64,000 nucleotides of DNA. It comes from Armatimonadota bacterium (GTDB lineage: Bacteria; Armatimonadota; Chthonomonadetes; Chthonomonadales; Chthonomonadaceae). Positions 36,116-46,380 of the stretch are shown piece by piece (the stretch's first letter is position 1; each line of letters starts with the position of its first letter). Below the pieces are notes generated by a model. That model worked only from the letters and a program-made list of their open reading frames with translations, was not told where the DNA came from and ran no database searches. The translations under genes and the position numbers were made by a program. The DNA is taken from the NCBI GenBank assembly GCA_028871815.1, contig JAGWMJ010000002.1:186001-250000 (forward strand), written 5' to 3'.

Positions 36116-37624
36116 ATGACGACGAGCCTCTCCGAACTCAAGGTCCGCTCAAAACGCATCGCCGATATCAGCGCGGCGCTTGGGCTGCTCGAGTGGGATC
36201 AGGAAACCTGCATGCCGCCGGCCGCATCCGCGGCGCGCGGCGACCAGCGCGGCGCGCTGGCCGAGATTGCGCACGAAATGCTTGTTGCGCCTGAAACTTT
36301 ACGCTTGCTGGAAGGCGCCGAGCGGGAAACTGCCTCCCTGCCGGAGGATTCCAATGACCGGCGTCTGACCGCCGTAGCCCGACGCGACTACGATCACGCC
36401 GTAAAAGTGCCGGCGGAGCTGGTCGCCGAGATTTCGCGAGCCAGCAGCATCACGCATGAAGTTTGGGCACGAGCACGCGAAGCCTCAGACTTCGAACTCT
36501 TCGCACCGCACCTCGAAACGATGTTCGGATTGGCACGACGCATGGCCGACTGCCTCGGCTATAGCGGCCACGTTTATGACGCGCTTCTCGATCTCTACGA
36601 GCCAGGCGCTACGCACGCGGCGATCCGCACCCTGTTTACCGAGTTGCGGCCGCGGCTGGTTGAGCTGACACATGCAATCTCCGCTCGCCCGCCGGTGGAC
36701 GACTCGCCTCTCCACGGTAGTTTTCCCGTGGATGCGCAGCGTGCGCTCACGCTCAGCGTTGTAGCCGCGCTTGGTTTCGACCTGGCGCGCGGACGGCAGG
36801 ACGAGGCCGCTCATCCGTTCTGTGCAGGCTTCTCGCATAACGACGTACGGATCACCACACGCTTCAGCACGGCCTATCTTGGCCAGGCCTTATGGTCCTC
36901 AATGCATGAAGCGGGTCACGGCATGTACGACCAGGGGTGGCCCGCGGATTGGGAGGGCACGCCGCTTGGTGGTGGCGCCTCACTGGGCATCCATGAAAGC
37001 CAGTCGCGGTTGTGGGAGAACGTGGTCGGCCGCAGCCGGCCGTTTTGCCGATGGCTTTTGCCCAAGCTGAAACAGGCCTTTCCAGACCGGTTCAATGCTA
37101 CCGGCGCCGAGGCGCTCTACCGAGCCGCCAACCGCGTTGTGCCGTCGTTCATTCGCGTTGAAGCCGATGAAGTCACGTACAATCTGCACATCCTGCTGCG
37201 GTTTGAACTGGAATCGGAACTGTTGGCCGGCACGCTTGCCATCAAGGACCTGCCGGATGCCTGGAACGACCGAATGGAGCAGTATTTTGGCATCCACCCA
37301 CGCAGTGCGGCGGAGGGCGTTCTGCAGGATGTGCACTGGTCGGAAGGCCTCATCGGCTACTTCCCGACGTACACGCTTGGCAATATCGTCTCCGGGCAGC
37401 TATGGGACGCGTTGACACGTGACATTCCCGCTGTGGATGCCCACATCGAGAACGGGAACTTTGCACCGATCCTTGCCTGGCAGAACAGCCATGTGCACCA
37501 ATACGGCCGCAAGTATCTGCCCGGCGAACTGGTCCAGCTTGCCACCGGTAAGCCGCTTTCGTCAGAACCGTATGTGGCGTATCTGGTCGGCAAGTACTCC
37601 GAACTGTATGATCTGCCGCGATAG
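36116..37624 (+). CDS. Metallocarboxypeptidase, M32 (Taq/Pfu) family
   Basis: 502 residues from the ATG at 36116, with AGGTGG eight bases upstream; a GTG right after the pdxS stop is an alternative. The zinc site is HEAGH in SSMHEAGHGMYDQ near residue 265, with the third ligand probably the Glu of HESQSRLWENVVGR about 30 residues on. That segment is the M32 signature. The N-terminal ALGLLEWDQETCMPP is also characteristic of the family. M32 enzymes remove C-terminal residues from peptides in the cytoplasm; no signal peptide is present. Its position between pdxS and dnaG looks like loose operon sharing with no functional link. Confidence 0.94.
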   Translation: MTTSLSELKVRSKRIADISAALGLLEWDQETCMPPAASAARGDQRGALAEIAHEMLVAPETLRLLEGAERETASLPEDSNDRRLTAVARRDYDHAVKVPAELVAEISRASSITHEVWARAREASDFELFAPHLETMFGLARRMADCLGYSGHVYDALLDLYEPGATHAAIRTLFTELRPRLVELTHAISARPPVDDSPLHGSFPVDAQRALTLSVVAALGFDLARGRQDEAAHPFCAGFSHNDVRITTRFSTAYLGQALWSSMHEAGHGMYDQGWPADWEGTPLGGGASLGIHESQSRLWENVVGRSRPFCRWLLPKLKQAFPDRFNATGAEALYRAANRVVPSFIRVEADEVTYNLHILLRFELESELLAGTLAIKDLPDAWNDRMEQYFGIHPRSAAEGVLQDVHWSEGLIGYFPTYTLGNIVSGQLWDALTRDIPAVDAHIENGNFAPILAWQNSHVHQYGRKYLPGELVQLATGKPLSSEPYVAYLVGKYSELYDLPR

Positions 37625-37650
37625 CCGACGCGCATCGCACTGGGGTTCAC

Positions 37651-39534
37651 GTGGCGCTTGAGAGCCTGCAGGATGTAAAGGAGAGGGTTCGCGAACGCAC
37701 AGATATCGTGGCGCTGATTGGTGCGTGCACCAGTCTCAAGCGAGTCGGCCGCTCGTTCGTCGGTCTCTGCCCGTTTCACGATGACCAACATCCCAGCTTC
37801 CACGTAAATCCGGACGGCTTCTACAAGTGCTTCGCCTGTGGCGCTTCCGGCGACGTCTTCACCTTTGTTGAGAAAAGGGAGGGGTTGGAGTTTCTGGACG
37901 CGCTGGAATGGCTGGCGAACCGGGCCGGTATCGAGTTCAGCCGTGTTGGCCATGCCGGCGCCCGGACCGGTTCTCGCGAGCAGTTGTTTGCGCTCAATAA
38001 CATTGCTGCGGCATTCTACGAGCAGCAACTGCGTGGCGCATCCAGCGCGCTGGCCTACCTGGAGGGTCGCGGCGTTACCGCGGAGGTTCGCCGGCGCTGG
38101 CGAATTGGCTATGCTGCGGAGGGTTGGGAGACGCTGGCCGACCATCTGCGCAGCAGCGGCGCCGATATCGGCGCGGCGGTGCAGGCCGGCCTGGTCCGCA
38201 GGCGCAGCAGTTCCGGCTGCTACGACGCGTTTCGTGCCAGGATCATCTTTCCAATCCACGATGTGCTTGGGCGCGTTATAGGCTTCGGTGGACGCGCTTT
38301 GGGCGATGAGCAGCCAAAGTACCTCAACACCGAGCAGACTCCCCTGTTTGACAAGTCGCGCACGCTCTACGGCCTGGATCGAGCTCGCTTGCACATCGGC
38401 CCCGAATCGCCGGCCGTGCTCGTAGAAGGCTATCTCGACGTCATTGCGGCACACGAAGCGGGTATAGCCCGCTGCGTGGCGCCGCTCGGCACGGCGTTTA
38501 CAGCCCAGCATGCACTTACACTCGCCCGTTACGGCCCGCGGCTGGTGATATGTTTTGACGCCGATTCTGCAGGCATCAAAGCCGCTCTGCGCGCGGCCGA
38601 CACCTGGCAGGCGTGCACGGTGGAGCATGAGGCGCCCCTAATTGCATGCCTGCCTCCCGGAGACGACCCGGATACGCTCGTTCGTTCCGGCCGGATTAAT
38701 GAACTGCATGCGGCAATCGGCAATGCCGCGCCAAGCGTACAGTTCGAGCTTGATTTGCTCCTGGGCCAGCCTAACGCCGGACACACGGCCACCGCGGAGC
38801 AGCGTCGGCGAGCCTTCACAGACGCCATCCGGATACTGCGAACGGAACCGTCGGTGGCCGAACGGTCGCGTTATGCGCAGCAGATAGTGCGCCTGCATCC
38901 GCTAAACGGCCGCTACTCCACGCCGCAGGTCATCGCGCTCATTCTCGAAGAGATAGCCGGTAGGAGCGCTGCGGTGCGTCCGGCCGGCCGTACGCCCCAA
39001 CAACGGGCGGCAACGGATGGCGCCGCTGGTCGCAGCGCAGCCGTCGAGCCTGCGGCGCGTCCATTGCCGGGCTGGGAGCGCGCCGAGCGTTGTCTGTTGC
39101 GGGGTCTGCTCGATCCGGTACGTCGCCCGGGCCTGCTCAAGCAGCTCAAGCCCGAAATCATGGCCACCGACGCAGGTCGGTACGTGATGGAGTTCGTTGC
39201 GAGTGTCGTGCCGGATGGTGCCTCGCTCAGCCTTCAGCAGCTGGGAGAACGGCTGCAGCGCCACGGCGCCGATGGCCACACGGCAGAAGCGGCGTGCAGC
39301 CTGGTTGAATCGATGAAGGAGGAAGATGCGGCGCCGCTCGCGAATGAGCCGCTGACGGACGCAGCGCTGGCCGGCTGCATTCTACGACTTCAACAGCGAG
39401 CCAGTCAGTGTGAGGCCGAAGAGCTCCGCATTCGGAGCGGATTCGTCGTTACCGGTGCCGACGCCAGGGAGCAATTGGCGCGGGCGCACCAGGTTATGAA
39501 GGCGGCCAAACCCTCCGGAACCGCCGAACCGTAG
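37651..39534 (+). CDS. dnaG: DNA primase
   Basis: Synthesises RNA primers for replication. 627 residues, starting at a GTG with no strong Shine-Dalgarno. The N-terminal CHC2 zinc finger is clear: CPFH near residues 39-42 and CFAC near residues 60-63. The Toprim core follows ([17 protein letters not shown] near residue 255, and the acidic [11 protein letters not shown] near residue 305). The helicase-binding C-terminal third is preceded by an Ala/Arg/Gly-rich linker around residues 435-470. The gene precedes rpoD, the classical dnaG-rpoD macromolecular-synthesis arrangement without rpsU. Confidence 0.96.
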   Translation: MALESLQDVKERVRERTDIVALIGACTSLKRVGRSFVGLCPFHDDQHPSFHVNPDGFYKCFACGASGDVFTFVEKREGLEFLDALEWLANRAGIEFSRVGHAGARTGSREQLFALNNIAAAFYEQQLRGASSALAYLEGRGVTAEVRRRWRIGYAAEGWETLADHLRSSGADIGAAVQAGLVRRRSSSGCYDAFRARIIFPIHDVLGRVIGFGGRALGDEQPKYLNTEQTPLFDKSRTLYGLDRARLHIGPESPAVLVEGYLDVIAAHEAGIARCVAPLGTAFTAQHALTLARYGPRLVICFDADSAGIKAALRAADTWQACTVEHEAPLIACLPPGDDPDTLVRSGRINELHAAIGNAAPSVQFELDLLLGQPNAGHTATAEQRRRAFTDAIRILRTEPSVAERSRYAQQIVRLHPLNGRYSTPQVIALILEEIAGRSAAVRPAGRTPQQRAATDGAAGRSAAVEPAARPLPGWERAERCLLRGLLDPVRRPGLLKQLKPEIMATDAGRYVMEFVASVVPDGASLSLQQLGERLQRHGADGHTAEAACSLVESMKEEDAAPLANEPLTDAALAGCILRLQQRASQCEAEELRIRSGFVVTGADAREQLARAHQVMKAAKPSGTAEP

Positions 39535-39572
39535 CCCATACTGAACAGCCGCGCTTACGTCTGCGAGAGAGC

Positions 39573-40646
39573 ATGGCATCCCCCATCCCCATTCCCACCG
39601 TACCTGTACCGGCTCTCCGTACGCATGGCCATCGGACGCCGGCAGGAGCTGCACTGGCCGTTTGCGTAACCGCGGTGTTGGCGCAGCCCGAGGCCGATCG
39701 AGAGGACCTCGAATCGCTGCGCCCGGCCAAAAGCGAACTTGACGATGCTGATTCTGCGCCGCTGGAGGATGAGGACACGGTTGTGGCGGATGTGCCACTG
39801 GAAGACTCAGTGCGCGCATGGCTGCGGGAAATCGGGCGCACACCTCTGCTCACGACGGACGACGAGATTCGACTGGCACAGTGCATTGAAGGTGAGTGCG
39901 ACGCGCCCGTCGCGGCGCGCCAGGCTCGCAACCGTCTTACCGAGGCCAACCTTCGCCTTGTCGTCTCCATCGCGAAGCGTTACAGCGGCCGTGGCCTGTC
40001 GTTTTCCGATCTGATTCAGGAAGGCAACATTGGCCTTATTCGAGCCGTTGAGAAGTTCGATTATCGCAAAGGATACAGGTTTAGCACCTATGCCACCTGG
40101 TGGATCCGGCAGGCGATTACCCGAGCTATTGCAGACCAGGCTCGAACGGTTCGCCTCCCGGTGCATATGGTTGAGACAATCAACCGATTGATCCGGGCAA
40201 CATCCAGCCTCCGCCAGTTGACCGGTCGCGAGCCTACACCGGACGAATTGGGTCGCGAACTTGGTGTTTCCGCGGTGCGCGTGCTCGAGATCCAGCGAAT
40301 TGCCCCGGAGCCGTTGTCCCTGGAAGCACCCGTAGGCGACGACGACGACGCGCGCCTGGCCGATTTTCTGGAAGATCGCGACGCCATCTGCCCCACAGAT
40401 GCCGCCTGCGCCACCCTGCTGCGTGAACAGATTGACGACGCGCTCAATCACCTTACCAGCCGAGAGCGCGAGGTAGTAGTAATGCGGTTCGGTCTGGCGG
40501 ATGGCTGTCAGCGCACGCTCGAAGAGGTTGGCAGCCACTTCAAAGTTACGCGGGAGCGGATCCGCCAGATTGAAGTAAAAGCTATCAAGAAGCTACAAAG
40601 CCCGCGCTGCAGCGGCCGCTTGCGCGCCAGCCTGGAGTGGCACTGA
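39573..40646 (+). CDS. rpoD: Principal sigma-70 factor
   Basis: 357 residues, group 1 type by context and sequence. An N-terminal 70 residues of low complexity replace most of region 1.1. Region 1.2 reads [22 protein letters not shown]. Region 2 is intact ([23 protein letters not shown], then [14 protein letters not shown]), as are region 3 and region 4 ([26 protein letters not shown]). It directs RNA polymerase to the TTGACA/TATAAT promoters seen at several places here. The C-terminus continues a short way past region 4.2. It lies 38 bases after dnaG. A group 2 (RpoS-like) factor is possible, but pairing with dnaG argues for the housekeeping one. Confidence 0.9.
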   Translation: MASPIPIPTVPVPALRTHGHRTPAGAALAVCVTAVLAQPEADREDLESLRPAKSELDDADSAPLEDEDTVVADVPLEDSVRAWLREIGRTPLLTTDDEIRLAQCIEGECDAPVAARQARNRLTEANLRLVVSIAKRYSGRGLSFSDLIQEGNIGLIRAVEKFDYRKGYRFSTYATWWIRQAITRAIADQARTVRLPVHMVETINRLIRATSSLRQLTGREPTPDELGRELGVSAVRVLEIQRIAPEPLSLEAPVGDDDDARLADFLEDRDAICPTDAACATLLREQIDDALNHLTSREREVVVMRFGLADGCQRTLEEVGSHFKVTRERIRQIEVKAIKKLQSPRCSGRLRASLEWH

Positions 40647-40658
40647 CAGGGCAGCCCA

Positions 40659-41990
40659 TCAAGCATGCTGGGGCAGCAGCCGGTTGAGGTCCAGCGTGCG
40701 CGATTCGGGCGAGACACGCAGGGCTGAGTTTGCCCTCGCCTCATCCAACAGCGCAGCGCTGACCTCCATCCACCGTGTGCAGTTGGTATTCCGTATGCGC
40801 ACCAGACGTACCCGGCGCATATCTCCGCGACCGCAGGAGCCCATCGCCGTCCGGACACAGTCGTCGGCGCTCTCCAGTGGTACCGGAATGCGGCTCTTCA
40901 GGATGCCTCCTTCGCCGCTGGTACGCGTATTGGTGAGTGTTGCGTTGAAATCTACCGACTCCAGCAGCGCCCGCGTGGTAACATCGGCCAGACCCAGGCC
41001 GGAAGCGTTCCCATGCGAGTCACGGCTCAGGCTCAATACCGCGATCATCCGGACAAGCGGACCGTCCCAGTCGGCCTCCGGAATGCTGGGCATCAGGGCT
41101 CGACCGATCACGTGCGTATCCATTCCGGTGCCGCTGATGTTCTTACCCATCTCATCCACCACCAGCACGTCGATTTTGTCGAACGGCAGATGCGGACACA
41201 TCTTACGGGCGCGTTCCAGTAGTGCCGCCTCGCCGGCCCTTCCGATGTCCGTGGCGCGCAGGGCGTGCACCTCGGCAGTCTCTCCCGCTTGATTCTCCAG
41301 GATGGCAATCCCGCCCAGCACGGGAAGTGCGGCCGCCATGTGCCGTGCCACCCGGGGCATTAGCTCGCGAAGACCGTAGGCGCCGTGACGGTGAATGGCC
41401 TCTGCCCCGTGCCGCTTGCCGAGGCCAATCGCCAGCATTTTGGCGATGCCGCTCTCAACCGGTCCGCCAAAGTCGGTGTGTGGCTTGATCCTGTTGATCA
41501 GCAGTATCCCGTCCGCGCGCGCGGCGTTCTCGTCACACCACACGCTGTGCCCGGCGAACTCACCGGAATCGGTTCCCTCCAGCCTCCCGAGTTCTTTGAC
41601 GTTCATCGTTGCATGCACCGGCGCACGCACGACATCGGGTAGAATCCCGTAGTCACGCAAAATGGCCTCTTGACCGTCAGCCGTGGCGCCACCGTGGCTG
41701 CCCATCGCGGGCACGATAAACGGCACGGCGCCCAGTTCCCGGATGGCGTCTACGGCCGTCGCGGCGATGGCGGCCAGGTTGCGGATTCCGCGGCTGCCGA
41801 GGCCAATGGCCACAGATGCGCCGAGTGGCAAGCCGGCTGTTTCCCACAATGCCCTCACAGCGCGAAGTACCTCGTCGGCCACCTCAGATAGATCTGCGCC
41901 CCTGGCAGCGTTCGTTTGCTCGACCATCCATACCGGCGGCAGTTCAACATCTGGGTAGGTGAACAATCCGGTGGGAAGTTCCAGTCGCAT
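40659..41990 (-). CDS. LarA-like protein (lactate racemase N-terminal domain family, DUF2088 type)
   Basis: 443 residues from the ATG at 41990, with GGAG eight bases upstream; another ATG three bases earlier and one at 42014 are open. The family signature is the segment IGLGSRGIRNL near residue 70 and FIVPAMGSHGGAT near residue 100. Later regions include NRIKPHTDFGGPVESGIAKMLAIGLGK near residue 170, and MGKNISGTGMDTHVIGR near residue 275. LarA itself is a nickel-pincer lactate racemase that needs LarB, LarC and LarE, none of which is here. Many relatives of this length are uncharacterised, so I give no substrate. It is convergent with rpoD, 12 bases from its stop, and divergent from the oxidoreductase gene. 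Confidence 0.75.
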   Translation of the reverse strand: MRLELPTGLFTYPDVELPPVWMVEQTNAARGADLSEVADEVLRAVRALWETAGLPLGASVAIGLGSRGIRNLAAIAATAVDAIRELGAVPFIVPAMGSHGGATADGQEAILRDYGILPDVVRAPVHATMNVKELGRLEGTDSGEFAGHSVWCDENAARADGILLINRIKPHTDFGGPVESGIAKMLAIGLGKRHGAEAIHRHGAYGLRELMPRVARHMAAALPVLGGIAILENQAGETAEVHALRATDIGRAGEAALLERARKMCPHLPFDKIDVLVVDEMGKNISGTGMDTHVIGRALMPSIPEADWDGPLVRMIAVLSLSRDSHGNASGLGLADVTTRALLESVDFNATLTNTRTSGEGGILKSRIPVPLESADDCVRTAMGSCGRGDMRRVRLVRIRNTNCTRWMEVSAALLDEARANSALRVSPESRTLDLNRLLPQHA

Positions 41991-42237
41991 CATCCGTTCT
42001 CCATTTTGAAACACCGATCGATGGCGCCATGCTGTGTTGCCGATCCGGCACGCCTCACGATCACTGCAGTCTTTCGTACATCATATCGCAATATGACGCG
42101 CAGGTCGGAATGCGCATGCTCAAATCGGTTAGCGCAGGGCACTATCACCGGATGAGCGACGCGTGGCAGGTTCGGTACGAGCGGGCAAAGCAGCCCTGAT
42201 AAATCGATATATCACAACCCGAAGGGAAAGCGTATGT

Positions 42238-42259
42238 CGATGTTGAATTCCTAACATCG
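42238..42259 (+). promoter_or_regulatory. Inverted repeat upstream of the oxidoreductase gene, possible operator
   Basis: CGATGTT (42238-42244), eight-base centre, AACATCG (42253-42259), a perfect 7-bp dyad 39 bases before the ATG of the next gene. The 308-base gap between the LarA-like gene and the oxidoreductase gene holds nothing else I can identify apart from AT-rich stretches near 42200-42215. The dyad could be a repressor site for the sugar-metabolism genes downstream. Confidence 0.4.
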
Positions 42260-42298
42260 GTTAACACATCCTTAAGGTTATCGGAGGCACTTGCAAGG

Positions 42299-43360
42299 AT
42301 GCGAGTCATTCAAGCGGGCGTAGGTGGATTCGGCGTGACCTGGCTATATGCGGTGAAGGAGTGCGACGGTTTTGACCACGTTGCACTGGTCGATCCGAGC
42401 CGCGAGGCTCTGGATCGGGCCGCCGAGATCGTTCCGGTGCCGCCCGACCGGCGCTTCACCGAGTTGGATGAAGCGCTGAACAGCGTGGAGGCGGATGGAC
42501 TGATCGATTGCACACCGGCCAGCTGCCACAAAACCACCAGCATCGCAGCGATGAGCCACGGTCTGCACGTGCTGGTGGAAAAGCCAATGGCGGAGGATCT
42601 GTTTTCCGCCCGGGCTATTGTTGAGGCTGCAGACGCGCACGACCGCAAACTGATGGTGACGCAACAGTATCGCTACCAGGATCAGCCGCGCGCCGTGCAC
42701 AAGCTTATCCAAGACGGTGCAATTGGCGAGGTCGATCACGTACTGGTCGAGTTTCAGCTGCAGGGTTTGCTCTCCGGCTGGCGGAAGCAGATGCGCCAGC
42801 CGTTCATCATGGATATGGGCATCCACCACTTCGACATGATGCGGTACCTTCTCAAACGTGATGCGGTATCGGTGCGCTGTCGAACATGGAATCCCAGTGT
42901 CAGCAACACTCTCGGCGATATGTCAACCTTTGCCTGGATCGACTTCGAGGGTGGCATCAAGGTGAACTACACCGGATCTTACGGCTCGCCGGGTCAGGAT
43001 ACCGGCTGGAATGGCCGGTGGACCATAACGGGCTCACGCGGCACAATCGTCTGGTTTGCGCGTGACGAATGGGGTCCAATTCGGCTCTTCCAGCAGAATG
43101 CCGATCTCACGCAATACACCGACATGCACTTCTTTACGCCGTTGCCGGAGCCGTGGGGCGCCGCGATCTGGGCCGAGTCGATCGGTGCAACCGGCCACCA
43201 GTTTGACCTGTACCATTGGCGCGCTTGCATCGAGATGAACGTCCAGCCGGAAACCAGCGGCCACGATAATCTGAAAACGCTGGCGATCGCCGCTGCAGCG
43301 GTTGAGTCGGCCGAGACAGGTCGCGAAGTTCAACTGGAGCGGATGGCAGTACCGGTATAG
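42299..43360 (+). CDS. Gfo/Idh/MocA family NAD(P)-dependent oxidoreductase
   Basis: 353 residues. The N-terminal Rossmann fold begins AGVGGFGVTWL with the dinucleotide-binding glycines. The family's catalytic-domain entry is EKPMAEDLFSARAIVEAA near residue 95, including the Glu-Lys-Pro signature. The second domain has an IMDMGIHHFDMMRYLL segment, where His and Asp are typical active-site positions of this family. Members oxidise sugars, inositol or related polyols with NAD(P). The substrate here cannot be named. A DUF1501 gene follows 33 bases downstream on the same strand, so the pair is probably co-transcribed. GGAGG lies about 12 bases upstream of the ATG. Confidence 0.9.
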   Translation: MRVIQAGVGGFGVTWLYAVKECDGFDHVALVDPSREALDRAAEIVPVPPDRRFTELDEALNSVEADGLIDCTPASCHKTTSIAAMSHGLHVLVEKPMAEDLFSARAIVEAADAHDRKLMVTQQYRYQDQPRAVHKLIQDGAIGEVDHVLVEFQLQGLLSGWRKQMRQPFIMDMGIHHFDMMRYLLKRDAVSVRCRTWNPSVSNTLGDMSTFAWIDFEGGIKVNYTGSYGSPGQDTGWNGRWTITGSRGTIVWFARDEWGPIRLFQQNADLTQYTDMHFFTPLPEPWGAAIWAESIGATGHQFDLYHWRACIEMNVQPETSGHDNLKTLAIAAAAVESAETGREVQLERMAVPV

Positions 43361-43393
43361 TTCAACCTGGGCGTCCCGGAAAGTGAGGGCAGC

Positions 43394-44839
43394 GTGAGCC
43401 ACTCCGATTTCTCGCTGGAAGATCTCTTCCTCACTCGCCGACAACTCATCTCGCGGCTCGGGGCGGGGTTTGCCGGCGTAAGCCTGGCCGGTCTGCTTCA
43501 AGCGGAAGCTCAAGCCGCAACGAAACCTGACCCGGTCAATCCGCTTGCTCCGCGAATGCCACCCATGAAGGCGACGGCAAAACGCGTCATCTTCCTGTTT
43601 ATGAACGGCGGCCCGTCGCACGTGGATACGTTCGATCCCAAGCCGATGCTCACCAAATACGATGGTCAGCCGTTGCCGTTTGCCAACCTGCCCACGGAGC
43701 GGAAAACCGGCACGGCGTTCAAGTCACCGTTCGGAACGCGCCGATTCGGCCAGAGCGGTATCGAGATTGCGGACATCTTTCCACATATCGGCTCGAGCAT
43801 CGACGATATCGCCGTTATCCGGTCGATGCATGCCGATGTGCCAAACCACGAACCGTCGCTACTACTGATGAACTGCGGCGATGGTCGCTTGATCCGTCCC
43901 AGTATGGGATCCTGGTTGCTATACGGCCTCGGAACGGAGAACCAGAACCTTCCCGGTTTCGTTGCCATGTGCCCAAACGGGTATCCCATCCAGGACACAC
44001 AGAACTGGGATGCCGGGTTCTTGCCGGGCATCTATGCGGGAACGTATATCGATCCGTCACAAACCGATATCCAGAAGATCATCCAGTACATTCGCAACAC
44101 CAGTCAAACGCCGACGGAGCAGCGGCAGCAGCTGGACCTGGTGCAGCAGTTGAACCAGCAGCACCTGGCAATGCGTCAGCACGATGCCCGTCTGGAAGCT
44201 CGAATCCAGTCATTTGAGCTTGCATTTCGCATGCAAACCGAGGCGACAGACGCGTTTGATGTGAGCAAAGAACCTGAAAGCATTCGCAAGATGTACGGCC
44301 CCGGCGTCTACGCGCGGCAGGTCCTCATTGCGCGCCGCCTGCTGGAGCGTGGAGTGCGATACATCCAGCTCTATCAAGGCGCTGGTCAACCCTGGGACGA
44401 TCACGACGACATTGAAGCAGGTCATCGGCAGTTGGCGCGAGACACCGATCAGCCAATCGGCGCCCTCCTGCGTGATCTGAAACAGCGCGGCATGCTGGAG
44501 GATACGTTGGTGATCTGGGGTGGTGAGTTTGGCCGCACACCAACCGTTGAGTTACCAGCCAAAGGGTTGAACGCGGGCAAGAAGAATGGACGTGACCACA
44601 ATCACTATGGGTTTACCGTGTGGTTGGCCGGTGGAGGCGTGAAAGGCGGACAGGTATGGGGCGCAACCGATGAGTTTGGCTTTCGAGCCGTTGAGAACCC
44701 CGTGCACGTGCACGACCTGCACGCGACCATTCTGCGGCTCATGGGTTTCGACCATACCAAATTGACTTACCGGTACGCGGGCCGCGATTTCCGGTTGACC
44801 GATGTCTACGGTTCGGTGGTTCAGGGGCTTATGGCCTGA
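43394..44839 (+). CDS. DUF1501 family protein (sulfatase-like fold), Tat-type signal
   Basis: 481 residues from a GTG. The N-terminus carries TRRQLISRLGAGFAGVSLAGLL, a twin-arginine type signal segment, so export by Tat is likely. The core is the alkaline phosphatase/sulfatase-like DUF1501 domain: FLFMNGGPSHVDTFDPKP near residue 75, DHDD near residue 336, and WGGEFGRTP near residue 375. The family occurs widely in Planctomycetes and related phyla, usually with a DUF1549/DUF1553 cytochrome-like partner, which is missing here. Its activity is not established. A weak 6-bp hairpin (TGACCG / CGGTCA) directly follows the stop. Confidence 0.9.
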   Translation: MSHSDFSLEDLFLTRRQLISRLGAGFAGVSLAGLLQAEAQAATKPDPVNPLAPRMPPMKATAKRVIFLFMNGGPSHVDTFDPKPMLTKYDGQPLPFANLPTERKTGTAFKSPFGTRRFGQSGIEIADIFPHIGSSIDDIAVIRSMHADVPNHEPSLLLMNCGDGRLIRPSMGSWLLYGLGTENQNLPGFVAMCPNGYPIQDTQNWDAGFLPGIYAGTYIDPSQTDIQKIIQYIRNTSQTPTEQRQQLDLVQQLNQQHLAMRQHDARLEARIQSFELAFRMQTEATDAFDVSKEPESIRKMYGPGVYARQVLIARRLLERGVRYIQLYQGAGQPWDDHDDIEAGHRQLARDTDQPIGALLRDLKQRGMLEDTLVIWGGEFGRTPTVELPAKGLNAGKKNGRDHNHYGFTVWLAGGGVKGGQVWGATDEFGFRAVENPVHVHDLHATILRLMGFDHTKLTYRYAGRDFRLTDVYGSVVQGLMA

Positions 44840-44869
44840 CCGCTGCAGCCGGTCACAGGCTCATCCTAC

Positions 44870-45289
44870 ATGTCCAGCTGCCCACTGTGCGACCAGTTGG
44901 CCACGCCTGATCCGGCCTTTCACGTGGCGCAGTTCGCCTCATCCACGCTGCTGGTTGGCGAGCACCAGTTCTATCCCGGCTATTGCGTTCTCGTGTTGAA
45001 CCGACACGTTCGAGACATGGTCGATCTGGAACCCGCCGAACAGGCGCTGGTCATGGCAGATTTGATGAAGGCCGCGGAAGCGGTTCAGGCCGCCTATGAA
45101 CCGTTCAAGCTCAACTATGCCTGTTTCGGAAATCAGGTGCCGCATGTTCACTGGCATATCTTTCCGCGGTTTGCCGGCGAGCACAACCTGTGTGACCAGC
45201 CGTTCTCCGCGTCCAGCCACTTCTCCGAATTTCGCACCACGCCTCAGCAGGCGGCCGAGGTAGCGAAGAAGCTCCGGCGCGCGCTATAG
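44870..45289 (+). CDS. HIT family protein
   Basis: 139 residues with the histidine-triad motif VPHVHWHIFPR (H-x-H-x-H) near residue 97. The N-terminus has CPLC, a common zinc or structural pair in bacterial HIT proteins. The proteins hydrolyse or transfer nucleotide monophosphates, for example from AMP-lysine or dinucleoside polyphosphates; the exact substrate is unknown. The gene starts 30 bases after the DUF1501 stop on the same strand. The following 129 bases before the convergent dioxygenase gene contain no RNA gene or terminator that I can see. Confidence 0.93.
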   Translation: MSSCPLCDQLATPDPAFHVAQFASSTLLVGEHQFYPGYCVLVLNRHVRDMVDLEPAEQALVMADLMKAAEAVQAAYEPFKLNYACFGNQVPHVHWHIFPRFAGEHNLCDQPFSASSHFSEFRTTPQQAAEVAKKLRRAL

Positions 45290-45418
45290 CGGCGTCTCGA
45301 GCGGCCGATGGTAGCGGAAGGACCCTGGCCGGCAGTCCGGATAGCCGCCGTCCAACTGAGGCCGGCTACGGTACGGATGCTGGCTAAAGACTGACGGCGG
45401 TGACTCTGCGTAGGCAGC

Positions 45419-46276
45419 TTACGCCTGAATGCGCGGGTTCAAGGCGCGCCAATAGTAGCGCAGCCCATCGTCCGGCCAGCCGTCGTACACCTCTTCCCAG
45501 CTCGCAACGCCAAGATGCGGCTCCAGGCTGGAAGGGTGGATAGCGTCTGCAGCCCGCTGATAGCGGTAATCCACCGACAGACGGAGTCGATCGGGCGACA
45601 TATTCGGCAGCGCCTTGTGAATCGTATGGCTGTGGAAGAGTAACACGTCGCCAGTGTCGTAGTCTGCGGTGGCCCATCGCCAAGGCAGTGTGCCTGTCTC
45701 CACCGCGGCGCCACCGGCGCCGTCAGCTGCGTGGGTTGCCAGTAGTGGTTCGGCGTGCGAGCCCGGCATAACCGCCAGTCCCCCACGCTCCCGTGGGCAG
45801 GCGCCAAGCGGTATCCAGGCCGTCCAGGTATCCGCGCAGCCCCGGACATGGTAGAAGTCCTGATGCGCTGGGGTCGTGAACCGCGTGCAGGCCGGAAAGC
45901 TTACTCGCGCAATGTTGCGCGGATGGGCAAGCACTGGGCGTCCTACAATAGCCTCCACTGCGGCTAGCAACGCCGGATGCAACGCCAGCGCGTGGAACCT
46001 GCGCAGGCGTTGTATTTCGCGATAGAGCGGCCGGTACTCCGGCGATTGCTCGGTATAAGCCGTTCCAGGCGCCGCCACGCCTTCGCGCGGATCGGTACGC
46101 GGATGCAGCCAACCCGCCATTGCGCAGAGGCGCAGAACTTCCAGCCGCAAGGCTGCGATATCGTGTGCCGGCGCGAGCCCGCGCAGTAACAGAACACCTT
46201 CTGCAGCGGCGCGCTCGCGTAGAGCTGCCGGTCGGGCCAGCAACGCGGATGCGTCGCCAAGTTCGTCCATAGTCAC
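45419..46276 (-). CDS. Phytanoyl-CoA dioxygenase (PhyH) family protein
   Basis: 285 residues. The iron facial triad of Fe(II)/2-oxoglutarate dioxygenases is visible: HQD near residue 138 and the distal His in LLFHSHTIHKALPNMS near residue 220, followed by an Arg (RLRLSVDYRYQ) that would bind 2-oxoglutarate. FHALALHPALLAAVEAIVGRPV in the first half is typical of the PhyH fold. Bacterial members hydroxylate many small molecules and I cannot name the substrate. The start could also be the second Met, two codons on. It is divergent from mntR, with 118 bases between the starts. Confidence 0.88.
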   Translation of the reverse strand: MTMDELGDASALLARPAALRERAAAEGVLLLRGLAPAHDIAALRLEVLRLCAMAGWLHPRTDPREGVAAPGTAYTEQSPEYRPLYREIQRLRRFHALALHPALLAAVEAIVGRPVLAHPRNIARVSFPACTRFTTPAHQDFYHVRGCADTWTAWIPLGACPRERGGLAVMPGSHAEPLLATHAADGAGGAAVETGTLPWRWATADYDTGDVLLFHSHTIHKALPNMSPDRLRLSVDYRYQRAADAIHPSSLEPHLGVASWEEVYDGWPDDGLRYYWRALNPRIQA

Positions 46277-46380
46277 AGTCTACCGCGTGTTGCCATCTGT
46301 CCGGCCATAGCCCGGCTAACGATCTCGCGGTAAAACGGACTTTGCTGCACGCCGTGTGGTACTATGGTTCATGTAATAGT

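Noticed and set aside
37357-38628. Long open frame (423 codons) antisense to the M32 peptidase and dnaG
   Set aside because: Spans two certain genes on the other strand and has no motif or start site.
44837-44855. Terminator after the DUF1501 gene
   Set aside because: Only six base pairs, no T-run, and the HIT gene follows after 30 bases; probably chance or a minor element.
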